Below, in pieces: positions 7,880-18,911 of a DNA stretch of 64,000 nucleotides. Position numbers and translations under genes: made by a program. The stretch comes from Escarpia spicata (lineage: Eukaryota > Annelida > Polychaeta > Sabellida > Siboglinidae): the NCBI GenBank assembly GCA_963995525.1, contig OZ023211.1, positions 59,431,127 through 59,495,126 on the forward strand, given 5' to 3'. Under the pieces are notes generated by a model. That model saw only the letters and a list, made by a program, of their open reading frames with translations. It did not search any database and was not told the origin of the DNA. Within the stretch, counting starts at the first letter, position 1. The number at the start of each line of letters is the position of its first letter.

Positions 7880-7979
7880 ACACGTGTGCACTCGTATACT
7901 CTTGTGTTTCGTTAGTTCTTTCATACACGCGCATTCATACACACCTTCCTTCCCGTACACAACTAATAACACCACTCCC

Positions 7980-8153
7980 CGTTAGGAGGCGTCACCTCTA
8001 ACGTACCCGCCAGGGGGCGCCTCTCGTTATACATACGGTCACGTGACTACACACTTTGCTCAGGGGGGGCGGCTTTCGAAACCTCCCTAATATCAACCAA
8101 AACCTCCTCCGAACCCCCCCTGGATACCTATCCAAAAACCCTGTCTTACTACT
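7980..8153. other. Candidate right terminus of the Polinton
   Basis: This stretch has GC-rich short inverted motifs (GGAGGCGTCACCTC at about 7984-7997; AGGGGGGGC near 8062 against CCCCCCCT near 8114). It contains a sequence at 8007-8020 that fits the CTCF consensus. It ends in CTTACTACT at 8153, after which the DNA is AT-rich and CpG-poor. Polinton ends usually finish in CT-3'. The left terminal repeat is outside the window, so the end is not proven. Confidence 0.4.
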
Positions 8154-8717
8154 AAGGTGCATATATGGTAGTGAACATAAATATTACCGGTAGCATGTGT
8201 TTAATTGCACGTGGGGTAAAAACATTGTAAATGTTTGTGAAGAAAATGTATTGTAAAGTTGCTTACAATGTCATAAGATTGTTACACTTTCGTGTTGAGT
8301 GAATCGTATTTGTAACCAGGGTTATTGTGCTGGTAGTCAATGGCCTAGTGTTGTATGTGAGAAACCATATAGCAAGTCAACAAGCTAAAAATGAATAAGG
8401 TATATAAATATATAATTTAGATGCCAGCTTCTGTACTGGTCATAATAATACAGCATTCTAGAAACACACATGTGTGTTTTGTAATCTAAAAGTGGATTGT
8501 TGTATGTGTGTGTTTACTTCTATGTTTATGAATTGAAATGTGTAAATGTTATTTTGAGGCATATATCAAACTGTAGCAGTGGAACACTTTCTGCTCACCA
8601 GTATATCTGGAAAAGGATACCACTATAAATACTGTTCCGACACTTATTGTTATTGTCAGACACTTGTTGTCTTATGTAACGCTGTTTCATACATGTTGTC
8701 TACATTGTCACATATGT
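8154..8717. other. AT-rich host flank, no gene seen
   Basis: The sequence is low in CpG with scattered TA- and TG-rich words. I see no coding frame with family features, no RNA gene and no clear repeat. Confidence 0.5.
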
Positions 8718-9060
8718 GGAGCGCAGTGGCACAGTGCCACAGCATCGGATTCTCAATTGAGAGAACCCGGGTTCGAATCCTGTGCTGCCGTATCAAATCT
8801 TGGACAGATTTGTTCACTATATGATGCTTCAGTTCACTCAGCTGTATAAATAAATATCCACCACTGGCTTCCAACTGTGGTGGATATTTGTGTACGAATA
8901 GTTTTCACGCATAAATTGCAGCGTGGCTGAATGCTTCCCAGAGAAGTCGAAATGGTGTTCGATTGAACAGGTCTGCCAGGGAGTAAAGTGTAAAGAGCAT
9001 TGAGCAGTATTGAGGACGGGATACCGTGCTATATAAAAACTTACGTTTACGTTGGAAAAT
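8718..9060 (+). mobile_element. tRNA-derived SINE
   Basis: The head resembles a tRNA gene: a GCGCAGTGGCACAG box-A-like region at about 8719 and a box B, GGGTTCGAATCC, at about 8769-8780. It does not fold into a clean tRNA cloverleaf with a plausible anticodon arm. The tail near 8982-9045 has the AAAGAGCATTGAGC ... CGTGCTATATAAA pattern common to invertebrate SINE 3' ends. Confidence 0.6.
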
Positions 9061-9809
9061 TTATATTTCATAAACATAACAACTTGGTGGTGTATAATTA
9101 ACCTGCTATATATTTGTAACTTGTGTTCTTTCACATGTAAATAATATATTTTAGATGCATTTTGTCATGCTGTTTTGTATATAATATTATTGTTATTTTT
9201 GACACTCTCCCCTATTAATAACTGCTCTACAACATTTTACACAATATTATTACATTGTATTATAGATTGTTTGTATTTGCAGGAATTGTTGACATAAATA
9301 TAAATCATCGTAATAATTTTATAAAAAGCTCTTGTTTGCCATATGTCATTGTTTATTTCATTTTCTTTTAGCCCGATTTTCTGTTTGCCCCCCACATGAG
9401 AAACATTAACTACCCATATTACACAGGTAGCTCATATAACACAGAATAATAAGTAATCTTGTTATTAATGTTATCCTTGTGTCAGATTGTGTTTGTAACA
9501 TACAGTATAAGGAATAATATTTGTCTGTAATAATAATCGTGTGTAATTGTTGGCCTATTTGAAAGTTGCCTAGGTTTCAACTACAATGCAAGCAGTCAAA
9601 TATGGGTATACCGATTATGTCAGATTTCTCTGCAGCTGTTGGTACGCTATCCAATATACGGTATCAACCAGAAAGTTGTAAACAATTTCCAGACAATGAC
9701 TAAGCTATTTATATAATCATAATTACATGCACAAGTAAATACAATTGATTACACTCATTTTCTCAGTAATCAAACTCATACAGTTTGACAGTAATCCTAT
9801 TTGACTACA
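9061..9809. other. AT-rich intergenic DNA
   Basis: I see no supported gene. Stretches of TA-rich sequence and short TAATAAT words are present; nothing else stands out. Confidence 0.5.
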
Positions 9810-9817
9810 TTTATGAC

Positions 9818-10618
9818 CAGACCTGGGTCAAGTACATTACAATGTAATACGTTACTATTACCTAGTTTCCTCCCTATTAGTATTACAAGCTGAATTTGAT
9901 ATATTACTATTACATTTGTAGAAATTACTATTACTATTATATTTTTCATCGGAACTATATAGTATAATACACGGTATGCATAAATATGTACCACAAAATA
10001 TCATATTTAGTATTATCTACTAACTACACTGTTTACATATACAACATATTTTTCATTTTATATTTCAGTACTATATAGGAATGAAAGACAAAAGCAATGT
10101 CGCTGTCACTTTAACTTTTAGAATTATAATCAATGTAATTAAACCTTACTGCTTGTTGTTTAGGTCTATTAATATGTGGACAACCACCAAACCCATACAG
10201 GCTTGTGTGAAAAAGATAGTTGGCATGAGAGCCAACTTCACAGAACTATTGATTCCCTTTAGCCATGCAGCTGTCACACTGTCGCAATGTCTGCAAGTGC
10301 TATGTAAACTCTCATAACCTGCAGTGTAAAACCGACTGAGCCGACTGAGGGCCATGATTCACAGAAGAGCAATCATAAAACCTGGTGAAACTTGTAGAAT
10401 ATTATTTTCCTTTGTAAATCATTAAATAACCATACTGCAAATAAGCGCAACTCAAATTTAACTTTGAAATGTCCAATAGTAATATAAAAGTAATAGGTCA
10501 ATTACTACTACATTGCTTCCTATTACTATTACATTGTGTTTTATTCAACCTATTACTGTTTCTATTACTTCAATATTTGTAATTGTTACTATTACATATT
10601 ACTATTACACCAGGCCTT
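9818..10618. mobile_element. Non-autonomous hAT-like transposon
   Basis: The left end reads CAGACCTGGG; the right end, reverse-complemented, reads AAGGCCTGGT. The subterminal regions carry many TATTACTATTAC words in inverted arrangement. The flanks are TTTATGAC (9810-9817) and TTTGTGAC (10619-10626), a 7/8 match to an 8-bp target duplication as made by hAT transposases. No transposase is encoded in the 0.8-kb interior. Confidence 0.75.
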
Positions 10619-10626
10619 TTTGTGAC

Positions 10627-11248
10627 TTGTGCATTTCTATTCACTGAATTGTTCAATTTGATATTTATTTATTTATGAATTTGATTGATATATTTGATAT
10701 TTATTACCAAGTTATGTCTTTCAAATAAAACGGCTGGATACTGTTTAACTTTACAGATAATTATGCTGGAAATAGAACTTGAGTTGAGAAGTTATAGTTG
10801 ATATAAAAGCCAATGCCAAGGGTGGGGTGATTACACCACACATGTAATCAGTTATGATTACTATTGAAATATATGATAAAACTTAGAATATGAGTGTAAT
10901 CAATTATGATTTATGTATTTCTGGGAAGTAAACATTATAACAATTATACGATAATGGTTACATTCAATAATATAATTGATATAATGAAATAAAACTAGTA
11001 TTTTATTTACACCAACTGTATTCAAGTAAAATTAGGCATACATTTATACTGTACAATAAATGCAAAGTGTCAATGCACTAACAGTAAACACCTTCAAAAA
11101 AAAATTCACGCAGCAGTATAATGATTTCCAATAACCTTTCTATCGAGACGGTATACATCTAGAATATCGCAATTTCGTTGAGTAGATTTTCCTTGTTATT
11201 GACGTATGCTACTACAAATCTTGTGACACGATGATTTTTAATCACACA
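10627..11248. other. AT-rich intergenic DNA
   Basis: No supported gene or RNA is present. There is a short poly-A run near 11095-11104. Confidence 0.5.
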
Positions 11249-11884
11249 CAGTGCAACACGCTACAACGAATTGACGGATATAACGAAACAATTTCTTACG
11301 TACGAATTTTTTCCCTATCTTTTCCATTATAAGCGTTCACGCATATTACGAACACGGTATAACGAATCCACGGTTATTATGAGCACCTTTTCCCGAACAA
11401 ATTTCGCCATATAACGAATTTTTGCCCAAATGAAAATCGCCCGGTTGTTCCCAAACACTTCCCGCCAGTGACCTGGAAGCCAAGCTGTGGCCGCCAGAGC
11501 GCCAGTGCCAAAGTAATTAGGTCAATGAGGGAAATCATTGGTAACAGGGCTACGCAGTCAGACGACGCCGCAGCGCACTGCGACCGACTTGAGGATTTCA
11601 TTTTGTCTGGTGCCCTAATTCAGATTCAGATTTAGACTGTAGCATTTAAAATGTACGAGGAATTCTTGGCGTTGTGGCGTCAACATACATGCACGCTTGT
11701 CTCCCCTGCCCCTCATCATGCACACGCAAAATATACAATCAGAAACATTATGAAACTATGCTAAAATTAGTATAAATTTGAACCAAGGCCAACTGCCAAC
11801 ATATTTTAAGACAGTCGTACATCTATTGACATAAAGTGAACTTGGTAACATAATATTAATACCGTCTGAACATTACCTAAAAAG

Positions 11885-12065
11885 TTAAAAAGTATACATG
11901 TAGTTAAATAAAAAATAAATAAATGTATAAATAAATTAGCTGACGATATAAAAACTAAGCTGACAGTTAAAAAGTATGTACATACATGTAATTAAGTTAA
12001 TAAATAATAAATAAATAAATAAATAATAAAAATAAATAAAAAAATAAAAAAATAATAAGTAAATA
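11885..12065. repeat. A/T-rich low-complexity (AAAT)n region
   Basis: Imperfect AAAT/AAATA repeats with AAATAAAT units are densest at about 11999-12060. Confidence 0.8.
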
Positions 12066-12149
12066 ATTTTGCATGGCGACATAAAATCTAAACCGACTGA
12101 AAACAGTATCATAGCATCTCGCGGTTCAAGTGACTCACAGCCTGCGGAT

Positions 12150-13930
12150 AAAAACAATTGTTAAGTCTAGTGGTCCTTTTAATACTTCTAAAGATTCAAC
12201 CTGCTCGACCTCCACGCCATTTATCGAAAGAGGGTGGATGGGAGTCTTCTTTTTACGAAAATCAACAATCATTTCTTTAGTCTTTGAAACGTTCAATTCG
12301 AGATTGTTATCCGCACAGCAGCCAACCATTCTCTGAACTTCCTCCCTGTATGGCGTCTCATCCGCATTCTCAATGCAGCCCTCCACAGTAGTGTCATCGG
12401 AAAACTTGATCACAAGGACCGATTGGTCCATGGAGACACAGTCATTTGTGAAGATAGTAAACAGGAAGGGGGATAGCACACAACCTTGTGGGGCACCTGT
12501 ATTTAGGATAAGAGGTCTGGAGATAGAGTTGTTGACTCTGACAGATTGAGGCCTGTGAAGAAGAAAGTTAAGGACCCAGTGACACATGGCAGGATGTACA
12601 TTCAACAATGAAAGTTTATCGAACAGCTTGAATGGGATGATAGTGTTAAATGCTGAGCTGAAGTCAATGAACAGGATCCTGGCATAGGTTTCTGGCCTCT
12701 CTATGTGCTTCAGAATGTGATGCAGACCTAAAGCTACCGCATCGTCTACTGATCTGTTTGCTTGATATGCAAACTGGTGCGAGTCCAGGAGGCCGTCGGT
12801 GGCCGATTTCAGGTACTTGAGTACTATGCGCTCGAACACTTTCAAGGCGACTGAGGTCAGTGCCACTGGACGGTAGACGTTCAGCCCGGTGATGTTGGAC
12901 TTCTTGGGAATGGGTATGATAGTGGAAGTTTTGAGGAAGACTGGAACTCTGCACTGCTGGAGAGAGGAGTTGTAGATGTCCGTAAACACCGCAGAGAGTT
13001 GGTCGGCGCAGTTCTTCAGGGTAGATGTAAACCCGAAGCCTTCCGCGTGCTCTGTCTCCTGAACAGTTTCCTCACCTCAGCTTCCTGGACTATGAAGGGC
13101 GGAGACAGAGAGGTACCTGCTGGAAGTGGGCGCTGCTCTGGTGAATAGTTAAGCTTGTCAAAGCTGCCGTAAAAGTCGTTCAGCTGATCAGGGAACGAGG
13201 GGTCACTGCTTTTGGTGGCCGCTGCGTGTTCCTTGTACTGCATAATCTGCCGCAGGCCATTCCAGACAGATTTGGTGTTGTTGGAGGCAAACTGGTCCTC
13301 AAGTTTGTGTTTGTATATGAAGTTGGCCTTCTTAACCGCCTTCTGCGCCTCGCACTTAGCTCTCCTGAATTTTTTCCTGCTGCCGCTGATGAATGCCGCG
13401 TTCTTCGCCGTCAGTTTCTGCTTGATGTCCCTGGTGAACCAAGGTTTATCGTTGCCATACAGAGTGACAGTCTTTGTATCCGTGCACAGCTCATCACACC
13501 AGTTGATGTAGGATGTCACGGTGTCAGCGTACACGTCTAGGTCAGGAAATGCCTCTTTATACATGTCCCAATCTGTGCACTCCAGGCATCCACGAAGAGC
13601 TGCAGTCAACTCGTCCGTCCGCTTCTTGACAGTCTTCTTCGATGGCTTCAAAGTTTTACAGTTTCTGTCGGTACGTGGGGATGAGGACGACCGTTGCGTG
13701 ATCGAACTCTCCGAGGGGAGCTCTGATGGTGGCACGGTACGCATCCTTAAAGACTGTGTAGCAGTGATCCAGGACCTTGCTATTGCGTGTGGCACAGTCT
13801 ACGTTCTGCTTATACCTGGGCAGTATCTTCTTCAAATTTGTGTGATTAAAGTCACCCAGAATGATGACTACGCTGTCAGGATAGGTCGATTTCGTCACTT
13901 TTTCACAGAAGGTGGTCTGCGATCTTATAC
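12150..13930 (-). pseudogene. CR1/L2-group LINE fragment (endonuclease to reverse transcriptase)
   Basis: Read on the minus strand, three frames follow one another. The first is the C-terminal part of an APE-type endonuclease (about 13930-13660; G-D-F-N-H and D-H-A-T motifs). The second is the linker region (13795-13016). The third is the reverse transcriptase (12989-12150) with [17 protein letters not shown] and [10 protein letters not shown] motifs. The catalytic box reads F-S-D-D-T-T instead of the usual F-A-D-D. Frameshifts separate the blocks. The 5' part is missing, as in normal LINE truncation, and the 3' end is lost after the S-L-E-V-L block. The copy is dead. Confidence 0.85.
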
Positions 13931-14092
13931 TATAACTACACTTAATAGTAACGTTTGTAACTGTTTTATGTGTCATCTAAATAAATGTTACACAACAAAA
14001 TATCTTTGCGTTTGATAGACACCTGGCGAATAGTTTAAAAACTGTCACATAGCGAGTAAAAGCGCACACGGATATAACGAATTCACGGATAT

Positions 14093-14125
14093 GGGGTAAT
14101 GGCGGACGGATCCTTAATGTGGTCT
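14093..14125. repeat. Inverted partner of the MITE end at 15891
   Basis: The words GGGTAATGGCGGACG and ATCCTTAATGTGGTCT here match, in reverse complement and with one mismatch, bases 15891-15923 of the 453-bp MITE. A related element or deleted copy probably ended here. Confidence 0.55.
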
Positions 14126-15883
14126 GCATGTGTCAGGGGGTGGAGTTTCTTTTAAATCTGCATCATATGCGACAATATTGACATATTTCCAGTAATTTCA
14201 AGTAAGATGAATTTCGCCTCAATTATATCATTTATATTTTTGTAAGCGACATCTATAAATGCGTGTTTCTTAACTCCAATACTAACGTGAGTGTTTCTGC
14301 TGTTCCAACTTGTCCTTCCTAAATATATGGCACTTGTATATATCATACTTGGATCGCATAATAAGCAATAATGGGCAGGCAGGCAACATTTTAATTCCAC
14401 CCCCCAACGCAGCCCTAATTTTAGTGAAAAGTTGGCCACCATAGGAAGCAGTTGTCCACACACTTCTACCAATCAGGCATCTAGCAACTCATTTGTACAG
14501 TAACATCCATACACTAACTGAGACAACAAGAATAATTGAGAATCTGCATAAATATACCCCGAATGTGACTGAGAATATCATAGCAGTGTGTGACTCCAAA
14601 TATGCAGCGACTGCAATGATCCGAATTTTAGTCATAAAAAATTAAAAAAGGTCACTTAAAAGAAGTGCCACATGTTGAAATTGTGTACATGGACTGGCAT
14701 GCTATCATTGTTGACGGTCATGCACTTTTCAGTTGTAATATAACCGAATTATACCGAAGTTTGCACAAGGCCAGGCAGCTTAAACTAATTGTAGGCTTAC
14801 GTCAACTAGTCTGACAAGAAGCTGTTTTTATCATTGGTATTTTGTACGTTATATCCGTATATTTAACATCGGAAATGTTTGTTAGTACCCTTGTAAGAAT
14901 TTGGTGATGTTTGAATAAAACATGATTACTACAATGGACTCGTTGATGTACTTGCAGAGATACTGGATGACACAACTGTCAGCAACCTTTATTACGTGTC
15001 TTGGATGTCCCTGTCAAACGTTTGTTTCTTTCTGAACTTATCTATTTTGCCAGCTGTACCTCTTGTTTCCAATAATGTGTATACATCAGCGAAATATGTA
15101 GTGGCCGAGTAATTGACGTGTGGCGATGTTTGGACACTCTGTATCAAACAGAGATCTGCGCCTGTGTAAAAGTATGGTTATTTTAAGGGGGGATAGGATG
15201 ATAATTTGTGTGACGCAAGATATACGTTCTACTGGGCATCCCATTTTTTGTTTCATAATGTACTATGTATATACCTCAATTTATACCCAGCGTTTTAGCG
15301 CGTTATCTACGATAGAATTGTAGTTACCATCAAAAGACGCCCTATGCCTTTCAATATTGTGAATATTGTTGACATGCCTGGCTTGTGCTCTTGATACCTA
15401 CTGGTGTCGTACACGAATGACACACAGTTCATGATTGCATCATATTATTTAGCATAGTTTGTTGGGATTATGTTATACCAAAATTCGTGAAGATGTGCAA
15501 CTTGCATGTCCAATGAAATGTTGCTTAAAATAATGGTTTTGTGTATTTTGTACCCAAAATTATAAAAAAAATTGAAAAATGAAAAAAACAATATATTTCG
15601 TTAATATTCTATACATTCTACCCCCATATCGGTAAGATACTACGTTGGCCTGTATGTTTTGCTCAGTACCATTCGTGTCAGGCAAACGTCGTATGTGGTA
15701 TAAGGTACCGAATAAGCATGTTTAAACCAACTCAAGGCGCTGTTTAGCTTGAAGGTGTGCACAGTTTGATGACGCATATTTTAATTGTTATTGAGACAGT
15801 GTAAATTTCCCTTTGTGGTTAATCTAGTTATATGTATAGCTTGATATAAATCTAACTTTCGTGAAGATTCAGGAGATCTATTT
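14126..15883. other. Unassigned DNA inside the pogo-like pair
   Basis: I found no coding family, RNA gene or clear repeat. The stretch is AT-rich with several short open frames lacking any recognisable motif. Confidence 0.45.
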
Positions 15884-16336
15884 GGGGTAAGACCACATTA
15901 AGGATTCGTCCGCCATTACCCGAAAGAGTACCCTTGAAAATACCGTTTTGGTGTGATGTGTGAATTGTTTTCGAGCACTTTGACATGGCACATGTTAGTC
16001 CAGTGAATACTGAATGTACTACTGCATTAGATCTTTCACGAGGTAGCAATAAATATACGCTAGTCGCTCGCGTATTCGCACAGTGGCTATTTTGCAGCAC
16101 GCACCAATATTTCAAAATCCGTCACCAGATTGGGGCGAAATTGAGGGGTGTCAGGTTTGTGTGGATTTTTCTGAAAAATGAGGTATGCGAATTTTTACGA
16201 GTTTTCCACAGCACTTGTGTCAATGGAGGTTAAATATGCTGTGAAATTTTCAAGAAAATCCTAGGACAAATTTTGCAGGAAATGAAGGAAACGTTATAAT
16301 GGCCGTCAATGTAAAATTTAAATGTGGTCTTACCCC
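15884..16336. mobile_element. 453-bp MITE with perfect 16-bp terminal inverted repeats
   Basis: GGGGTAAGACCACATT at 15884-15899 is matched exactly by AATGTGGTCTTACCCC at 16321-16336. No clear target duplication is seen. The interior encodes nothing I recognise. Confidence 0.7.
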
Positions 16337-16392
16337 ATATAAGGAACTCGTTAGCTACCCACAAAGTAGTTCGTTATAAGCGTGTTGCACTG

Positions 16393-17079
16393 TATAATGC
16401 TATGATCTCACGACATTATTTGTTACTGAACGCATCAGACTGGTACTTCATACATACTTAAACATTCATGTAATACATTCTGTCTGGCAATGTGAAGGCA
16501 TACTATCGCGATTAAGGTATATTTCTATGCGATGGAACGACGGTGAAATTTGTCTAGTGATTGCCGGAACTGCCGGTAGGTGTCAATCGTTCCATCGTCG
16601 TTCCGTATCATAAAAGTGTTATTTACTCTATATATCATGTCTTTAAATTGTCGGACAGGGTGTATTACATGAATATTTAACTATGCGTGAAGTATAAGTC
16701 TGATTCAAAGCACACACCAAATGCAAGAGAGATTTTACATCGGTGCCTCGTTCGCCGCCGCGTTCCGCAGTATAAAAAATTGTCAGCAAAACGACACGTC
16801 ACCAGCTCGACAGCGTGATTCCCTTGATTCTCCCGTCCAACCAATAAGCGAACAAAAAACCGCGGGTCCCTCGAATGCAATTGTTAGTCTTTCACGTCGT
16901 GTTATCTTAAAAGTGCATAATATGTGAACAAAGTTTATATGTAGTTAAGGTAAGTGATGTATAGTGTATGGGACATGTTGATTCATTGGAAATTTGTATT
17001 TTAAACATGGACGAACTCAGAATGCAACTTTAATACAGGTCAGTATTCAATAGCAGGCTAAGTCATGATTCACCTGTAT
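16393..17079. other. Intergenic DNA with a short inverted repeat
   Basis: GGAACGACG near 16535 and CGTCGTTCC near 16597 form a short inverted pair. A somewhat GC-richer patch lies at 16740-16870. No gene could be supported. Confidence 0.4.
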
Positions 17080-17275
17080 GACCGCCTGAATGATCAGTAT
17101 GAGCATTATATTTACTTAAACTTATGATACGGACGGCGTTCTTTTGAAGTTCTTTTATTCTGTCACATCTGTAGCCCCAGGCCATTATTCCATAGTTTAG
17201 ATGTGACAATGAGAGACAGTTGTACAACATAATTTTTATACTCAAAGGTAACAATCGTTTGAGTTTATCTAGGAT
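17080..17275 (-). pseudogene. LINE family A fragment (RT C-terminal region)
   Basis: On the minus strand this encodes L-P-L-S-I-K-I-M-L-Y-N, then A-W-G-Y and A-V-R-I-I-S-L-S-K-Y. These match the C-terminal part of the large family A copy at 48456-50797. Only about 65 codons survive. Confidence 0.75.
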
Positions 17276-17310
17276 ACCGGTTGCGTGAGAACCTGAAGCG
17301 TTCTATTGAT

Positions 17311-17430
17311 TGTGTACGATGTTTATCTCAGTTTATACGTTGTCGCTGAAAAGCTCTGAATAGAGTCTATTGTGTACGATGTTTATCTCAGCTTATACGT
17401 TGTCGCTGAAAAGCTCTGAATAGAGTCTAT
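17311..17430. repeat. 60-bp direct duplication followed by an inverted arm
   Basis: Two adjacent 60-bp copies (17311-17370 and 17371-17430) differ at one base. Each contains GTTGTCGCTGAAAAG. Directly after, CTTTTCAGCGACAAC (about 17434-17448) is the exact inverse of that word, so the stretch can fold into a hairpin. Confidence 0.85.
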
Positions 17431-17449
17431 GTCCTTTTCAGCGACAACA

Positions 17450-18000
17450 AAGCAAACTCTATTTATATGTCAGCGTGTGTATTATGCGTCATCGCGGTTA
17501 CCGTAATCAAGCACGGCGTATGAGTTACGCTACATTCAAACAATCACAGGTTCGTTGCCGTATCCGGGACACGAATTCTGTTTTCCTAAACAATATATCC
17601 ATCGGTCCGCCCACCTTGGATATAGCTCCGCCCACTTTGTCAGACGTCTCGTAAGAATATTATATCTGCGCATGCGTGAAAACCTGCGTTTTCGCTATTG
17701 ATTGACTGTAGTAGTATTAGTGTTTTAGAAGAAATAAAACACTGAAAGAAGTGCATACATAGCTTTAGAAAATGAAAACACTGAAAGACGTTTACATACT
17801 GCTTTAAGAAATACTTCACTGAAAACAACTTTTCTAACAGTTTGTTTGCAGAAATTTGGCTGAATAGGTTTTAGAGATTTAGCAAATATATATCTTACGG
17901 AAGAATTTGATCAGGTTTTTGTTAAAACGGAAAAAAGATTGCACGCGCGATTTGTGCCCCCATCAAGTATAATCGTTCTGCATAATCCAAAGACATGTTG
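17450..18000. other. Intergenic DNA, no gene seen
   Basis: The short repeated words CACTGAAAGA and ACACTGAAAGAC occur at 17740-17790. Nothing with coding or RNA-gene features was found. Confidence 0.4.
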
Positions 18001-18075
18001 TAGTGACTGTAGTGGTTAGCGCATGTGACTGTCAATCTGAAGGTTCTGAGATAAATGCTGTCATTGGGAAGAAGA
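18001..18075 (+). mobile_element. Possible SINE head (tRNA-like)
   Basis: TAGTGGTTAGCGCATGTGAC resembles a tRNA box A, and GGTTCTGAGA about 30 bases later resembles a decayed box B. The sequence lacks a full tRNA fold. Confidence 0.35.
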
Positions 18076-18159
18076 ACATTTTAAACTAAGATATGAAAAA
18101 TATTTAAACAGTAAGTTAATATTTATAATGTATTTAATATTTCAACTCTTAGCACTCTC

Positions 18160-18161
<2 letters not shown>

Positions 18162-18213
<52 letters not shown>

Positions 18214-18230
18214 TATATATATCTATATAT
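18162..18230. repeat. (TA)n microsatellite
   Basis: A pure TA run at 18162-18205 is followed by a short CA interruption and more TA. Confidence 0.95.
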
Positions 18231-18839
18231 TATTACCTAAATAAATGTACTTTATGGTACAATATATTCACTGTGGAGGCAAAACAGTTGTATGGTAAAT
18301 AGAAGAAGATGAGCATTATACTATGTTTCTAAACATAAGTATTGTTTATTAATAAACAATGTTATTAATAAGGAAGTAAAAAGTAGCATGTTTGGAGAAA
18401 ATTACAACATTTATTTACCCACCTGCATCATAAGAGAATAATCATTAGATCACAAATCGATAGGAATTATAAGTAATTAAACAAAATTATACCCTTAGGC
18501 TAAACTAACTTGAACACATTATTATAATATATAAGCAAACATTCTACTCGCATTGCAATATTTCTTTAGTATCTATAAGCATTCTCAGCGAATTGTTGTA
18601 CCATAAGTGGGAGGTATAGAAGCATGCGCAGTAACTTCAGTTTTATGTACAAACAGCCTTGTGACTGCTACAAGATTTCATTCTCAACCAGTAATCTCGA
18701 CTAGTAATCTATAATCTAACATAGATATATTCTCAATCAGTAATCTGAACCAGTAATTTATAATCTAACATAAGAGGTATTCTCAACCATTTATCCATAA
18801 TTTAATATAAGAGATAATTTTCTCTTCCAGCATGTTACG
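18231..18839. other. AT-rich DNA before the CR1-type LINE
   Basis: The phrase AGTAATCT with CTATAATCTAACATA recurs in three diverged copies of about 60 bases near 18680-18800. No gene is visible. Confidence 0.4.
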
Positions 18840-18911
18840 CGCCCCACAAGGGGTTAACTAGGAACCAAGTCACACGTCCTTTACTTAGTTTTAACAAACA
18901 AAAAGGCATGA

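Larger units (their letters stand above)
1..8153 (+). mobile_element. Polinton/Maverick (adintovirus-like) element, right-hand part
   Basis: Ten or more genes on one strand make the diagnostic Polinton set: protein-primed PolB, FtsK/HerA-type ATPase, retroviral-type integrase, double-jelly-roll major capsid, penton-like minor capsid and adenain-like protease. None of the core reading frames is broken. The segment is GC- and CpG-rich, while the flank after about 8154 is AT-rich and CpG-poor. The left end, including the N-terminal part of PolB and the left terminal repeat, lies outside the window. The right boundary near 8153 is inferred from the composition change and a CT-ending sequence, because Polinton ends are usually AG...CT; the matching left repeat is not visible. 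The element could be a recent insertion or an endogenised virus. Confidence 0.93.
11249..16392. mobile_element. pogo/Tigger-like terminal repeat pair with nested insertions
   Basis: CAGTGCAACACGCT begins at 11249, and its inverted copy ends in CACTG at 16392, followed by TA. Next to both ends are TATAACGAA words typical of Tigger-type elements. The left TA target dinucleotide appears mutated to CA. Similar GGATATAACGAATT words recur at about 11276 and 14070, so more than one related element may be fused here. No intact transposase is seen. The interior is taken up by a LINE fragment, low-complexity DNA and a MITE. Confidence 0.5.

Noticed and set aside
7764..7985. 73-codon frame in the Polinton right end
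   Set aside because: Its amino-acid pattern is low-complexity and it lies over repeats and polyA signals.
8718..8790. Possible functional tRNA gene
   Set aside because: Box B is good, but acceptor and anticodon arms do not pair well and a SINE-type tail follows.
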